A stretch of 64,000 nt of DNA from Neisseria sp. Marseille-Q5346 (GCF_946902045.1 NZ_OX336253.1:1612001-1676000); one strand, 5' to 3'. Counted from the first letter of the stretch, positions 42,712 to 52,638 are shown. Notes: generated by a model from the letters alone, not told the origin. A program made the numbers and translations.

Positions 42712-43863
42712 CTATAGCTTATGGCAAATATCGCCGTGGCTGAAGCCTGTCCAATCGATATCGATGTCTTTGCCAAAAGCGATCACTTTAAAAAGTTCGC
42801 CCATTTCGTGCTGATGTATCAGTTTCTGTACTGCGGCGGCGGCTTGAATATATTCAATCGAGTCCGGGCTGCCGATTTGTGCCAGCAGGTCAGTGATGCC
42901 GAGATTGAGCAGGAAATAAGATTGAGGCAGGTAGCCGATTAAGTCCAAACCTGATTCTGTCCCTGCGCGTGCGATATCGGTGAAATTGACGTGTGCGGTT
43001 AGATCGGTCAGGCCGATATTGAAAAATGGGTCATGGATGGTGTGGTGGCTATAGTGGCCGATAAATGTGCCTTCTTTACGTTGCGGGTGGTAATACTGAG
43101 CGGCATCGAAGCCGTAATCGATAAATATCATGCCGCCGCGCTGTAATTTGGCGGCCAGGGTTTGGATAAAGGCATATTGTGCCGGATGCAGCTCGCTTGT
43201 GTATGAAGGAAGGGGAGGGAAGTACAAGGCGGCTGTTTGTGTAAGTTCGGCTTGGGTCAATGGTTTGATGGCTTCGATTAGCTTGTCATTCTCCAAGCTG
43301 ACGCCGATTTGTTGAAACCCTTCATCTTGATAAATCAAGCGTTCAACCGGCATGGCATCCAATACTTCGTTGCCGATGATGATGCCGTCAAAGTGTTCGG
43401 GCAATGTGGTGAGGTGGATGATTTTGGCGACTGCTTCGGGAGATGTGTGCTCAAGAATATGTTGACGTTGTCTCTCTGCAAGCTCTGCCGATAGCTCAAT
43501 AATGTAGTAATGATTCAAGCCGTCTGAAAGATTTTGTAACAAAGTAGCGGCAAGATGGCCTGTGCCTGCACCAAATTCGTAGATATTGCCTGCTGTTTGC
43601 GGCAGTAATTCGGCAAGTTGTTTAGCAAGGGTTTGCCCGAATAGGGGGGAAAGGGTGGGAGCAGTAATGAAGTCGCCGTCTGCGCCGATTTTATGGCTGC
43701 CTCCGCTGTAATAACCGTATTGAGGTGTATAAAGGGCAAGCTCCATAAAACGGGAGAAGGGTATCCAGTTTTGATGTTGTTCAATTTCGTTTTTTATGAG
43801 CTTCGTCAGGTGTGCTGAAGAGGCTTGTGCATCAGGGGAAGGAAGGGGGAGTTGTGGCTTCAT
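42712..43863 (-). CDS. Class I SAM-dependent methyltransferase, MidA/NDUFAF7 family
   Basis: A 383-residue member of the COG1565 family. The N-terminal PFSRFMELALYTPQYGYYSGG, the SAM-binding loop YEFGAGTGHLAATLL (about residues 96-110), and GNEVLDAMPVERL are typical. The mitochondrial relative NDUFAF7 methylates an arginine in complex I; the bacterial substrate is unknown. It is divergent from mraZ with 400 bases between. Confidence 0.85.
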   Translation of the reverse strand: MKPQLPLPSPDAQASSAHLTKLIKNEIEQHQNWIPFSRFMELALYTPQYGYYSGGSHKIGADGDFITAPTLSPLFGQTLAKQLAELLPQTAGNIYEFGAGTGHLAATLLQNLSDGLNHYYIIELSAELAERQRQHILEHTSPEAVAKIIHLTTLPEHFDGIIIGNEVLDAMPVERLIYQDEGFQQIGVSLENDKLIEAIKPLTQAELTQTAALYFPPLPSYTSELHPAQYAFIQTLAAKLQRGGMIFIDYGFDAAQYYHPQRKEGTFIGHYSHHTIHDPFFNIGLTDLTAHVNFTDIARAGTESGLDLIGYLPQSYFLLNLGITDLLAQIGSPDSIEYIQAAAAVQKLIHQHEMGELFKVIAFGKDIDIDWTGFSHGDICHKL

Positions 43864-44135
43864 GACTGTTAGATAATGTAAAAAATTTGAATTTGTTTGT
43901 ATATTATAGCCCCTTGTGAGAGAGGTGGTAATCGGGTGTAAAAATACTATATGTAGTATTTTAAAAACATAAATAATACTAGATATGGTGTTTTATGCCA
44001 TATAAAATGGCTAGTATATTAATTTGTCATGCATTTTTATATATATAAGCTATTGAATTTTAAGTGTTTAGTGTTTCATTTCAGATAAAGGGTTGATTTG
44101 ACCTGATTGCCAAAATTTCTTATAGTGTCGGTTAG

Positions 44136-44160
44136 TGGGGCATAGTGGGTGAGAGTGGTT
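44136..44160 (+). promoter_or_regulatory. MraZ-binding repeats
   Basis: TGGGG, TGGGT and TGGTT recur every 10 bases (44136, 44146, 44156), matching the TGGGN direct repeats with 5-base gaps that MraZ binds to repress its own operon. The third copy is degenerate. Confidence 0.78.
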
Positions 44161-44212
44161 ACTTTTTCCTAAAAAGTGTTCCGTGGAAGTGAAAACGAAA
44201 TATTTTAGGAAG

Positions 44213-44231
44213 GTGGGATTTTTAATCCCAC
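44213..44231 (+). promoter_or_regulatory. Leader hairpin before mraZ
   Basis: An 8-bp perfect stem GTGGGATT/AATCCCAC with a 3-base loop, followed by a T-rich run (CTCTGTTTTATTTT), 33 bases before the mraZ start. It could act as a weak attenuator or merely shape the leader. Confidence 0.5.
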
Positions 44232-44264
44232 TCTGTTTTATTTTAATCGAATTTGGGGTGTGAT

Positions 44265-44720
44265 GTGTTTGGCGGTGCTCATGAATTGAGTATGGACAGT
44301 AAAGGGCGGTTGGCGATTCCTGCCAAATTCCGCGATATTTTGCTGCGCCGTTATACGCCTGCAATTGTGGTCACTCTGGATTCCCGAAAAAAATTATTGA
44401 TGTACCCCGAGCCCGTTTGGGAAGAAAAAGCCGAGCAGATTTTGAAGTTGAAAGTGGCCGGCAATGAGTCTTTGCAACGGTATCAAAATCTGCTGCTGCA
44501 CAATGCGGAGATTTTGGAGTGGGACAGCGCCGGACGTGTTTTGATTCCGGCGAATCTGCGCAAACGCGTGGATTTTGAAAAAGAAGTTACTTTGGTTGGC
44601 CGTGCAAACCGTATGGAGTTGTGGGGTCGCGAACATTGGGAAGAGGAAATGAATCAGGCTTTGGATATCGATCCTGATGAATTGGCTTTCCAATTGAGTC
44701 AAACGGATTTGCAATTGTGA
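44265..44720 (+). CDS. mraZ: Transcriptional regulator MraZ
   Basis: A 151-residue MraZ with two AbrB-like repeats: [24 protein letters not shown] (residues 1-24) and [20 protein letters not shown] (about 79-98), both with the DxxGR motif. It binds TGGGN repeats and represses the dcw operon. The GTG at 44265 after TGGGGTG begins the standard N-terminus; the frame also has an earlier TTG. Its TGA overlaps the GTG of rsmH. Confidence 0.93.
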   Translation: MFGGAHELSMDSKGRLAIPAKFRDILLRRYTPAIVVTLDSRKKLLMYPEPVWEEKAEQILKLKVAGNESLQRYQNLLLHNAEILEWDSAGRVLIPANLRKRVDFEKEVTLVGRANRMELWGREHWEEEMNQALDIDPDELAFQLSQTDLQL

Positions 44721-45679
44721 GTAAAGTTGAAAATTATCAGCATGTTACTGTCTTGTTGAATGAGGCGGTGGATGCGTTGGCAATCCGTGAAGACGGGATT
44801 TATGTGGACGGTACGTTCGGTAGGGGAGGTCATTCCCGGCTGATTTTGTCGCGTTTGGGTGAGCAGGGGCGTTTGGTTGTTTTTGACAAAGACCCCGAGG
44901 CGATTGCGGTAGCCAATGAATTGGCGGCGCAAGATAAACGTGTCAGTGTCGTACACAATGGTTTTGAAACATTTCAGACGGCATTGGATGAATTAGGCAT
45001 CGATAAGATTGACGGTGCGCTTTTTGATTTGGGGATTTCGTCGCCGCAAATTGACGATGGCAGCCGCGGATTCAGTTTCCGCTTTGATGCGCCGTTGGAT
45101 ATGCGGATGGATCCGACTCGCGGGATGTCTGCGGCAGAATGGATTGCAACCGCATCCGAACAGGATTTACACGAGGTAATTAAGAATTATGGTGAAGAGC
45201 GGTTTAGTCGCCAGATTGCGCGCGCCATTGTTGCGCAACGCGAGGAGAGTCCCATCGATACAACCCGCAAGTTGGCGCAGCTTGTGGCGCAAAACGTCCG
45301 TACTCGTGAGCGCGGACAAGACCCTGCAACGCGCACCTTCCAAGCAGTTCGCATCTTTATTAACCGCGAGCTCGAAGAGGTAGAGGCAGTTTTGCCGCAG
45401 GTTGCAGGCCGTCTGAAAGAGGGTGGACGCTTGGCTGTCATTGCGTTCCATTCTTTGGAAGACAGAATTGTGAAGCAGTTTATTAAAAAATATTCGCAAC
45501 ATGCGCCTTTGCCCCGTTGGGCAGTGGTCAAGGAAGCGGATTTGCCTCAGCCGCCTTTGAAGGCTGTGGGTAAAGCAATCAAACCGGGTTCGGCAGAGAC
45601 TGAAGCCAATCCGCGTGCGCGCAGTGCGGTTTTGCGGGTGGCGGAGCGCAGCAGCGGCGAATTTTCGGTTGTTGACTAG
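44717..45679 (+). CDS. rsmH: 16S rRNA (cytosine(1402)-N4)-methyltransferase
   Basis: A 320-residue RsmH (MraW). [13 protein letters not shown] and the SAM motif [16 protein letters not shown] lie at the N-terminus, [20 protein letters not shown] in the middle, and [13 protein letters not shown] near residue 240. It methylates C1402 of 16S rRNA. The GTG start overlaps the mraZ stop (GTGA), a translational coupling common in dcw clusters. Confidence 0.96.
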   Translation: MSKVENYQHVTVLLNEAVDALAIREDGIYVDGTFGRGGHSRLILSRLGEQGRLVVFDKDPEAIAVANELAAQDKRVSVVHNGFETFQTALDELGIDKIDGALFDLGISSPQIDDGSRGFSFRFDAPLDMRMDPTRGMSAAEWIATASEQDLHEVIKNYGEERFSRQIARAIVAQREESPIDTTRKLAQLVAQNVRTRERGQDPATRTFQAVRIFINRELEEVEAVLPQVAGRLKEGGRLAVIAFHSLEDRIVKQFIKKYSQHAPLPRWAVVKEADLPQPPLKAVGKAIKPGSAETEANPRARSAVLRVAERSSGEFSVVD

Positions 45680-45741
45680 GGAAAGCGTTTCGGCATTGTC
45701 GCAAGGGATGTTTCTGTTGACAGGCCGTCTGAAAGTTTGAA

Positions 45742-46005
45742 ATGGGTAAGTTGAATATTTTATTACTGGTTTTGGTGACGGTTTCGGCCTTTGCTGTAGT
45801 GTTTAAGCAAAACCAGTCGCGCTTGCATTTTATCGAGTTGGATAAGGCGCAAAAGCGGGAAATTCAGTTGGAACAGGATTACGCGCGCTTGAAGCTGGAG
45901 CAGGCAAGATTGGCAAACCACAAACTGATTAAAGTGGCGGCCGAAAAGCAACATCTGCTCCCGCCGGGTGCGCATAATACGGCTATGCTGGAACGCAAAA
46001 AATAA
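45742..46005 (+). CDS. ftsL: Cell division protein FtsL
   Basis: An 87-residue bitopic protein. One transmembrane helix (residues 4-21, LNILLLVLVTVSAFAVVF) is followed by a leucine-zipper-like coiled coil (LHFIELDKAQKREIQLEQDYARLKLEQARL). It joins FtsB and FtsQ in the divisome and recruits FtsW/FtsI. Its place between rsmH and ftsI is diagnostic. A DUS lies just upstream. Confidence 0.93.
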   Translation: MGKLNILLLVLVTVSAFAVVFKQNQSRLHFIELDKAQKREIQLEQDYARLKLEQARLANHKLIKVAAEKQHLLPPGAHNTAMLERKK

Positions 46006-46079
46006 GAATATAGCCTTGTTTTCAAGGTGTTTACGGGAATTAATAGCTCACTGAGCAGCTAAGTCATGAGAAGTCCAAC

Positions 46080-47828
46080 ATGTTAATTAAGAACGAATAT
46101 AAACCTCAAATGCTGTCTGGAACAACAAAAACGAAAAAGCCGCTGACAAGTAACGGGCGAATCGGTTTGGTGCTGGGCGCTGTTGTGCTGGCGTTTACCG
46201 GTCTGTTGGTGCGCGGGGTTTATCTACAAACCAGTCAGCATGAATTTTTGAAAAATCAGGGCGACCAACGTTTTGTGCGTACGCTTCCGCTGCCGGCATC
46301 ACGCGGTATGATTACCGACCGCAATGGTGCCACATTGGCTTTGAGTGCGCCTACTGAATCATTGTATGCCATGCCTTCCGGTATGGAGGAAATGCCGACT
46401 GACGAGCAGTTGGAAAAATTGTCGGCCATTGCCGATGTGCCTGTTGAAGTTTTGAAAAATAAATTGTCTAAAAAAGACAAAGGCTTTATCTACCTGAAAC
46501 GTCAACTCAGCTACGAGAAAGCAGAAGAAATCAAGGCATTGGGCATTAAAGGCATCGCATTCCAAAAAGAATTGAAACGCCATTACCCGATGGGTAATCT
46601 GTTTGCGCACGTTATCGGTTTTACCAATATCGACGGCAAAGGTCAGGAGGGCTTGGAGCTTTCCCGTGAAGACAGCCTGCGCGGTGAAGATGGTGCGAAA
46701 GTTGTATTGCGTGACAACAAAGGCAATATCGTAGACAGCCTCGACTCTCCACGCAACAGCGTGCCTAAAAACGGCCAAGACATGATTTTGTCTTTGGATC
46801 AGCGTATTCAAACGCTGGCTTATGACGAGTTAAACAAAGCGGTGGCTTATCACAAAGCCAAAGCGGGTACAGTTGTGGTATTGGATGCGCAAACCGGCGA
46901 AATTTTGGCTTTGGTCAACAGCCCGGCTTACGATCCGAATCAACCGGGTCAAGCCAATAGCGAACAGCGCCGTAACCGCGCCGTAACCGACATGATTGAA
47001 CCCGGTTCTGCCATGAAGCCGTTTACTATTGCCAAAGCATTGGATTCCGGCAAAGTGGATGCAACCGATACGTTCAACACCCTGCCTTACAAAATCGGTC
47101 CGGCTACCGTACAAGATACCCACGTTTATCCTACTTTGGATGTGCGCGGCATTATGCAAAAATCTTCCAACGTCGGTACCAGTAAACTTTCTGCCATGTT
47201 TACGCCTAAAGAAATGTACGATTTCTATCACGATTTAGGTGTAGGCGTGCGCATGCATTCAGGCTTTCCTGGTGAGACTGCAGGTTTGTTGAGAAGCTGG
47301 CGCAGATGGCAAAAAATCGAACAGGCAACCATGTCTTTCGGTTATGGCCTGCAATTAAGCTTATTGCAATTGGCGCGAGCCTATACTGTCTTGACCCATG
47401 ACGGTGAATTGTTGCCGGTCAGCTTTGAAAAACAAGCGGTTGCTCCTAAAGGCAAGCGCGTCATCAAAGCCTCTACTGCGAAAAAAGTGCGCGAGTTGAT
47501 GGTTTCCGTTACTGAAGCCGGCGGTACCGGTACTGCCGGTGCTGTCGATGGTTTCGACGTAGGTGCGAAAACCGGTACGGCGCGTAAACTGGTCAATGGC
47601 CGCTATGTGGACAACAAACACGTCGGTACGTTCATCGGTTTTGCCCCGGCTAAAAATCCACGCGTGATTGTGGCCGTTACCATCGACGAACCGACTGCCA
47701 ACGGCTATTACGGCGGCGTGGTTGCCGGTCCCGTATTCAAAGAAGTCATGAGCGGAAGCTTGAACATCTTGGGCGTTTCCCCAACCAAGCCTTTAAGTAA
47801 TACCGCTACTGTCAAAGTACCGTCATAA
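46080..47828 (+). CDS. ftsI: Peptidoglycan transpeptidase PBP2/FtsI (PenA)
   Basis: A 582-residue class B PBP, called penA in Neisseria. It has an N-terminal anchor (30-50), a dimerisation domain, and a transpeptidase with Ser310-Ala-Met-Lys313, Ser362-Ser-Asn364 and Lys497-Thr-Gly499. It cross-links septal peptidoglycan with FtsW and is the main beta-lactam target. Relative to recalled wild-type gonococcal PenA it has Met312, Thr316, Leu504, Val510 and Gly516, residues also seen in reduced-susceptibility alleles. Asn512 and Gly545 are unchanged. ATG 46080 starts LIKNEYKP, as in gonococci. Confidence 0.97.
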   Translation: MLIKNEYKPQMLSGTTKTKKPLTSNGRIGLVLGAVVLAFTGLLVRGVYLQTSQHEFLKNQGDQRFVRTLPLPASRGMITDRNGATLALSAPTESLYAMPSGMEEMPTDEQLEKLSAIADVPVEVLKNKLSKKDKGFIYLKRQLSYEKAEEIKALGIKGIAFQKELKRHYPMGNLFAHVIGFTNIDGKGQEGLELSREDSLRGEDGAKVVLRDNKGNIVDSLDSPRNSVPKNGQDMILSLDQRIQTLAYDELNKAVAYHKAKAGTVVVLDAQTGEILALVNSPAYDPNQPGQANSEQRRNRAVTDMIEPGSAMKPFTIAKALDSGKVDATDTFNTLPYKIGPATVQDTHVYPTLDVRGIMQKSSNVGTSKLSAMFTPKEMYDFYHDLGVGVRMHSGFPGETAGLLRSWRRWQKIEQATMSFGYGLQLSLLQLARAYTVLTHDGELLPVSFEKQAVAPKGKRVIKASTAKKVRELMVSVTEAGGTGTAGAVDGFDVGAKTGTARKLVNGRYVDNKHVGTFIGFAPAKNPRVIVAVTIDEPTANGYYGGVVAGPVFKEVMSGSLNILGVSPTKPLSNTATVKVPS

Positions 47829-47854
47829 TCCAAACAATCAAAGAGATATTGTTT

Positions 47855-49333
47855 ATGTTCAGCAAGTTAACCCCCTTGGCTGAAACCAACTTTCCGCCTC
47901 TGCTGTGTGAAAACGCAGCAGGGCGTTTGTTGCATTCAGACAGCCGACAAATTAAACAGGGTGACATTTTCGTTGCCTGTCAGGGCGAATATACAGACGG
48001 CCGCAGCTATATTCCTGCCGCCATCGCCAACGGTGCAACCTTTGTTTTTTGGGATGATGACGGCAAATTTACATGGAATCCCGAATGGAACGTTCCTAAT
48101 CAAGGCATTAAAGATCTGAAACATCGCGCCGGTATGTTGGCAGCACAGGTTTACGGCAATGTTTCAGACGGCCTTAAAGTCTGGGGTGTAACCGGTACCA
48201 ACGGCAAAACCTCTATCACACAATGGCTGGCGCAAGCTGCCGATCTTCTGGGCGAAAAAACCACCATTATCGGCACAGTCGGTAACGGCTTTTGGGGTGC
48301 ATTGGAAGAGACCACGCATACCACGCCTGCCCCTGTCGATGTCCAAACCCTGCTCTACCGCTTCCGCCAGCAAGGCGCAACAGCCGCCGCGATGGAAGTT
48401 TCCAGCCACGGTCTTGACCAATCGCGCGTCAACGGCGTGCCGTTTCGCAGTGCAATCTTCACCAATCTCACCCGAGACCACCTCGATTACCACGGCACCA
48501 TGGAAGCCTATGGTGCCATCAAATCGCGCCTGTTCTACTGGCATGGTCTGCAACACGCCATCATCAATGTTGATGACGAATACGGTGCGGAACTCGTAGG
48601 CCGTCTGAAAAAAGACTGTCCCGATTTAGCCGTTTACGGCTATGGTTTCAGCGAGCAAGCCGATATCCACATTACCGATTTCACCGCTTCTTCAGATGGC
48701 ATGGAAGCCGTATTCCAAACCCCGTGGGGTGAAGGAAAATGCCGCACCCGTCTGCTCGGACGGTTCAACGCGCAAAACCTCGCCGCCTGCGTTGCCTTGC
48801 TGTGTGCCAACGGTTATCCACTAAATAACGTTTTGGAAGTACTGGCAAAAATCCGTCCTGCTTCAGGCCGCATGGATTGCATTATGAACAGCGGCAAACC
48901 TTTAGTCGTTGTCGATTATGCCCACACGCCGGATGCACTGGAAAAAGCACTCTCCACTTTGCAGGAAATCAAACCACAGGGCGCGGCTTTGTGGTGCGTA
49001 TTTGGCTGCGGAGGTAACCGAGACAGCGGCAAACGCCCATTGATGGGTGCGGCAGCAGTTCAGGGTGCCGATAAAGTGGTGGTTACCAGCGACAACCCAC
49101 GCTTGGAAAGTCCGCAAGACATCATCAACGACATCCTGCCTGCCGTGCCTAATCCTGAACGCGTCGAAGTTGATCGTGCCGTTGCCATCCGTTATGCGGT
49201 TGAGCAGGCTGCCACGAACGATATCATTCTGATTGCCGGTAAAGGGCATGAAAACTATCAGGATGTACAAGGCGTGAAGCACCATTTCTCCGATTTTGAA
49301 ATCGCAGAAAAATCATTAGCAGAGCGCGGTTAA
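47855..49333 (+). CDS. murE: UDP-MurNAc-L-Ala-D-Glu--meso-DAP ligase
   Basis: A 492-residue Mur ligase. ATP-binding GVTGTNGKTSITQWL (about residues 109-123), the carbamylated-Lys region and the DAP-selecting DNPRLESPQDIINDI (an arginine-containing DNPR motif) mark it as the meso-diaminopimelate type. It adds DAP to the peptide stem. ATG 47855 follows AAAGAGATA. A DUS pair follows the stop. Confidence 0.96.
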   Translation: MFSKLTPLAETNFPPLLCENAAGRLLHSDSRQIKQGDIFVACQGEYTDGRSYIPAAIANGATFVFWDDDGKFTWNPEWNVPNQGIKDLKHRAGMLAAQVYGNVSDGLKVWGVTGTNGKTSITQWLAQAADLLGEKTTIIGTVGNGFWGALEETTHTTPAPVDVQTLLYRFRQQGATAAAMEVSSHGLDQSRVNGVPFRSAIFTNLTRDHLDYHGTMEAYGAIKSRLFYWHGLQHAIINVDDEYGAELVGRLKKDCPDLAVYGYGFSEQADIHITDFTASSDGMEAVFQTPWGEGKCRTRLLGRFNAQNLAACVALLCANGYPLNNVLEVLAKIRPASGRMDCIMNSGKPLVVVDYAHTPDALEKALSTLQEIKPQGAALWCVFGCGGNRDSGKRPLMGAAAVQGADKVVVTSDNPRLESPQDIINDILPAVPNPERVEVDRAVAIRYAVEQAATNDIILIAGKGHENYQDVQGVKHHFSDFEIAEKSLAERG

Positions 49334-49346
49334 GCCATATCGCAAA

Positions 49347-49383
49347 TTTTCAGACGGCCCGAAACCTTAAGGCCGTCTGAAAA
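49347..49383. repeat. Outward-facing DUS pair
   Basis: TTTTCAGACGGCC and GGCCGTCTGAAAA are separated by 11 bases after murE. The orientation is the reverse of most pairs here. Confidence 0.55.
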
Positions 49384-49513
49384 AGATTTAAACATATACA
49401 ATAAAAGCAATACGACACACGCATTACGGCACGTCAGCCATTAAACCCATCACAGTTGTTTGTTTCGGAGGACTTTTTAACAAGGCCGTCTGAACAACAA
49501 GGAGACCGATTTG

Positions 49514-50035
49514 ATGCTGAAAATGCCGACAAAAACCTTATTAATCAGTGCAGCCGTAGTTTTATTCGCAGGCTGTACAACCAAACAACTTCCGCGTCCT
49601 ACTGCCGAAATCGAGCAGTTGAGGGCGCAACAGCCTCCTACCGAGCAAAGCCTGCCGAATCCTGTTAAAGGCAAGCGTTTTGACGACACTTGGGGCGCAG
49701 CGCGCAGTCAGGGGCGCAGGCATGAAGGTGTGGATATTTTTGCTAAGAAAAACACGCCGATACGCAGTACCACGCCCGGCATCGTGACCAAAATCGGACG
49801 CAACCGATTGGGCGGTAAAGTTATCGGTATTCAAGGGCCGGGTGCTTGGCATTACTATGCCCACCTCAATAAATTTGCCCGTATCCGTCTGTATGAACGA
49901 GTAAAAGAAGGACAGGTCATCGGCTATGTCGGTAAAACCGGCAACGCTAGAACCACACCGGCCCACCTGCATTACGGCGTGTATCTGCCAAGCGGTGCGA
50001 TTAATCCGTATCCGTTAATTAATCAGGACAAATAG
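49514..50035 (+). CDS. M23 family peptidase-like lipoprotein
   Basis: A 173-residue lipoprotein. The signal ends in the lipobox VLFAGCTTK. After a Pro/Gln-rich linker comes a LytM (M23) domain with the zinc ligands intact: HEGVDIFA (His and Asp), HYYAHL and PAHLHYGVY. It may cut peptidoglycan cross-bridges. It lies between murE and murF, an insertion in the canonical order that suits a wall enzyme. ATG 49514 begins the signal. Confidence 0.87.
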   Translation: MLKMPTKTLLISAAVVLFAGCTTKQLPRPTAEIEQLRAQQPPTEQSLPNPVKGKRFDDTWGAARSQGRRHEGVDIFAKKNTPIRSTTPGIVTKIGRNRLGGKVIGIQGPGAWHYYAHLNKFARIRLYERVKEGQVIGYVGKTGNARTTPAHLHYGVYLPSGAINPYPLINQDK

Positions 50036-50226
50036 GTCGTCTGATAAATAAGGTGCGCAATATAAGGGAGGCGCTTTTGGGTATTTTCAAAGGTTGATGT
50101 GTTTTTTCAGACGACTTCTTGCTCGTTATGCTGTTCTCCGACTGTTATACGCAGGTTCAATCTCGGTATCTCATGAGTAAAACTGTGGTATGACAAGGCT
50201 TTTTTAATATTACAGAAATAAATTAA

Positions 50227-50958
50227 ATGATTGATTTGCAAGAAGCTTTGCTGAAGAAATATGTGGAGGTTTTAAACAAGCCGGAGTATCAGGATTTGTT
50301 GCATGCAATTAACAATAAGGACAATAAATTGTCCAATATCCATTTGGGCTTTGTCCCTGAACATTATGAAAGCGCAGAACACAAAATTTTGATTGTCGGC
50401 AGAGAAACACGCAGTTGGTACGATAGTAAGAAATTTGATGAATATCATGCCGAAAATGTAAGGCAACTGATGTCGTTAAGCAAAGATTTTATTTGGCGGA
50501 ATTTGACTGGAGATTTAAAAAGAAACACAAGAGGGGCTACATTTTTCAATTTCGTCCGCAGGGTTGCCAAGCGAAGTGGGAACGAAGGCATCTTATGGGC
50601 TAATATTTTTGCGGTGGACTATAAAACTAAACATCCTAAGCATTCGGATTGGTTCGAAGATATAAAAACACTTTCCTGTAAATTACTGCGTGCCCAAATT
50701 GAAATTTTAAAGCCACAGATTATTCTTTTCGTAAGCGGAGACGGCGGCGTAGCGGCGCGGAGGGAGTGCTTTCCTGATTTGTCCGGCTCGGGTCAAGGCA
50801 TAAACGGCTTGAATAAGGGAAAACTGGAAAAATTTTCTTTTGAAGGTGATAAGGAAATAATATGTTACCGAGCACCTCATCCCAGTACCAGAAATCGAGA
50901 AGGAAGGCACGCTTTAAAGGTGCTTGTCGAAGAGTTGCTGCCTTCTGCCAAAATGTAA
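50227..50958 (+). CDS. Uracil-DNA glycosylase-like superfamily protein (tentative)
   Basis: A 243-residue A+T-rich gene inserted between murE and murF. Weak resemblance to the UDG fold is seen in KILIVGRETRSWYDSK (place of motif A), FFNFVRRVAKR, LLRAQIEILKPQIILFVSGDGG and PHPSTRNREG (place of motif B). The catalytic Asp or Asn of known UDGs is not clear, so an active glycosylase is not claimed. Its base composition differs from the flanking mur genes, suggesting acquisition. The function is unknown. Confidence 0.55.
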   Translation: MIDLQEALLKKYVEVLNKPEYQDLLHAINNKDNKLSNIHLGFVPEHYESAEHKILIVGRETRSWYDSKKFDEYHAENVRQLMSLSKDFIWRNLTGDLKRNTRGATFFNFVRRVAKRSGNEGILWANIFAVDYKTKHPKHSDWFEDIKTLSCKLLRAQIEILKPQIILFVSGDGGVAARRECFPDLSGSGQGINGLNKGKLEKFSFEGDKEIICYRAPHPSTRNREGRHALKVLVEELLPSAKM

Positions 50959-51008
50959 AATGCCTTTACAATAAAATGCCTGTTTGAAAAAAACAAACGA
51001 AAGAAACC

Positions 51009-52373
51009 ATGAAACCACTAGACCTAAATTTCATCTGCCAAACCCTCAACCTTCCGATGCCGTCTGAAAATCAACCTGTTTCGCGTATCGTTACAGATAG
51101 CCGCGATATTCAGGACGGCGACGTATTTTTTGCGCTTGCCGGAGAGCGCTTTGATGCACATGACTTTGTTGAAGATGTGTTGGCAGCGGGAGCAACGGCA
51201 GTTGTGGTTTCGCGCGAAGATTGTGCGGCTTTGAAAGGCGCGTTGAAGGTTGACGATACGCTTGCGGCTTTGCAAAAACTGGCGAAGGCGTGGCGTGAAA
51301 ATGTGAATCCGTTTGTCTTTGGTATTACCGGCTCTTCCGGTAAAACGACGGTTAAAGAGATGTTGGCCGGCGTATTGCGTCATCGATTCGGTGATGAAGC
51401 TGTGTTGGCGACAGCCGGCAATTTCAACAATCATATCGGCTTGCCACTGACTTTGTTGAGGTTGAACGAAAAACACCGCTATGCCGTCATTGAAATGGGC
51501 ATGAACCATTTTGGCGAATTGTCTTTGCTGACCCGAATCGCCGGTCCGAATGTTGCTCTGGTCAATAACGCCTTGCGCGCGCATGTCGGTTGCGGTTTTG
51601 ATGGTGTTGGTGATATTGCCAAAGCCAAAAGTGAAATCTACGAAGGTTTGCTTTCAGACGGCATTGCGCTGATTCCGTGCGAAGATGCCAATATCGCTAC
51701 ATTTGAAGCGGCGACTGCACAATTGAACGCTCAGACTTTCGGCGTTGCCAGTGGCGATGTCCATGCAGAAAATATTGAGTTGAAACCGTTGTCCTGCGAG
51801 TTTGATTTGGTGCGTGGCAATGAACGTGTTGCTGTGGTGTTGCCAGTCCCCGGCCGACACAATGTGCATAATGCCGTAGCGGCTGCTGCTCTGGCTTTGG
51901 CGGCAGGCTTGAGCCTTGCCGAAGTTTCAGATGGCCTGAAAAATTTCAGCAATATCAAAGGCCGTCTGAATATCAAGCAAGGCATTAAAGATGCAACTTT
52001 AATTGACGATACTTATAATGCCAATCCCGACAGCATGAAAGCCGCCATTGATGTGCTCGCCGCTATGCCTGCGCCGCGTATTTTTGTGATGGGCGACATG
52101 GGCGAATTGGGTGAGGATGAAGCCGCTGCCATGCACGCCGAAGTTGGTGCGTATGCACGGGATAAAGGCATTGAGGCCGCGTATTTTGTCGGTGATAACA
52201 GCGTTGAAGCGGCAGAAACATTTGGCGTGGAAGGTTTGTGGTTTGCTGACAAAGATCCGCTGATTCAAGTGTTGAGCCACGACTTGCCTGAACGCGCTAC
52301 TGTATTGGTCAAAGGTTCGCGCTTTATGAAGATGGAAGAAGTGGTCGAGGCGTTGGCAACAACAACTGCGTAA
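51009..52373 (+). CDS. murF: UDP-MurNAc-tripeptide--D-Ala-D-Ala ligase
   Basis: A 454-residue Mur ligase. GITGSSGKTTVKEML (about 105-119) is the ATP loop and NAVAAAALALAAGLSL lies before the C-terminal domain. It adds D-Ala-D-Ala to complete the pentapeptide. ATG 51009 follows AACGAAAGAAACC. An internal DUS appears at about 51059. A DUS overlaps the stop region, followed by a small ORF. Confidence 0.95.
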   Translation: MKPLDLNFICQTLNLPMPSENQPVSRIVTDSRDIQDGDVFFALAGERFDAHDFVEDVLAAGATAVVVSREDCAALKGALKVDDTLAALQKLAKAWRENVNPFVFGITGSSGKTTVKEMLAGVLRHRFGDEAVLATAGNFNNHIGLPLTLLRLNEKHRYAVIEMGMNHFGELSLLTRIAGPNVALVNNALRAHVGCGFDGVGDIAKAKSEIYEGLLSDGIALIPCEDANIATFEAATAQLNAQTFGVASGDVHAENIELKPLSCEFDLVRGNERVAVVLPVPGRHNVHNAVAAAALALAAGLSLAEVSDGLKNFSNIKGRLNIKQGIKDATLIDDTYNANPDSMKAAIDVLAAMPAPRIFVMGDMGELGEDEAAAMHAEVGAYARDKGIEAAYFVGDNSVEAAETFGVEGLWFADKDPLIQVLSHDLPERATVLVKGSRFMKMEEVVEALATTTA

Positions 52374-52388
52374 AAGGCCGTCTGAAAT

Positions 52389-52538
52389 ATGAAAAAGATT
52401 TTACTATTGACTGGTTTGCTGATTGCCGCGTTTTATGCCGGAATGAAAGTACAGGCATTTATCTATGAGGATACCTGCTTGGATTTGGGCGGCGGAAAGA
52501 ATCCTGGAAACTATCCGATTTGCGTGGTAGAGAAATAA
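52389..52538 (+). CDS. Small exported or membrane-anchored protein, 49 aa
   Basis: ATG at 52389 (15 bases after murF) opens a 49-codon frame. KKILLLTGLLIAAFYAGM is a signal-anchor or signal peptide. The short mature part has two Cys (IYEDTCLDLGGG and NYPICVVEK) that could form a disulfide outside the cytosol. The A+T content and Lys-rich N-terminus look real. No family is recognised. Confidence 0.55.
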   Translation: MKKILLLTGLLIAAFYAGMKVQAFIYEDTCLDLGGGKNPGNYPICVVEK

Positions 52539-52552
52539 TCTTACTCAACAAG

Positions 52553-52574
52553 GCCGTCTGCAATTTCAGACGGC
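52553..52574 (+). repeat. Short DUS pair
   Basis: GCCGTCTG and CAGACGGC are separated by six bases, after the 49-aa gene and before mraY. Confidence 0.5.
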
Positions 52575-52638
52575 ATACCGATTTATTTTTAATTGGGCAT
52601 AAGCCCGCTGTAACAACAAAAACAAAAAAGGAAGCCCC

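Larger units (their letters stand above)
43864..44264. other. mraZ upstream region and structured leader
   Basis: A 400-base gene-free stretch, strongly A+T-rich on its left. It contains a palindrome AAAATACTA-TATG-TAGTATTTT (43941-43962), three MraZ-type repeats (44136-44160), a stem TTCCTAAAA/TTTTAGGAA (44166-44174 with 44203-44211) and a hairpin GTGGGATT/AATCCCAC (44213-44231) just before mraZ. Confidence 0.6.

Noticed and set aside
43997..44011. Hairpin GCCAT-ATAAA-ATGGC upstream of mraZ
   Set aside because: Short stem in A+T-rich DNA with no link to a gene end; may be chance.
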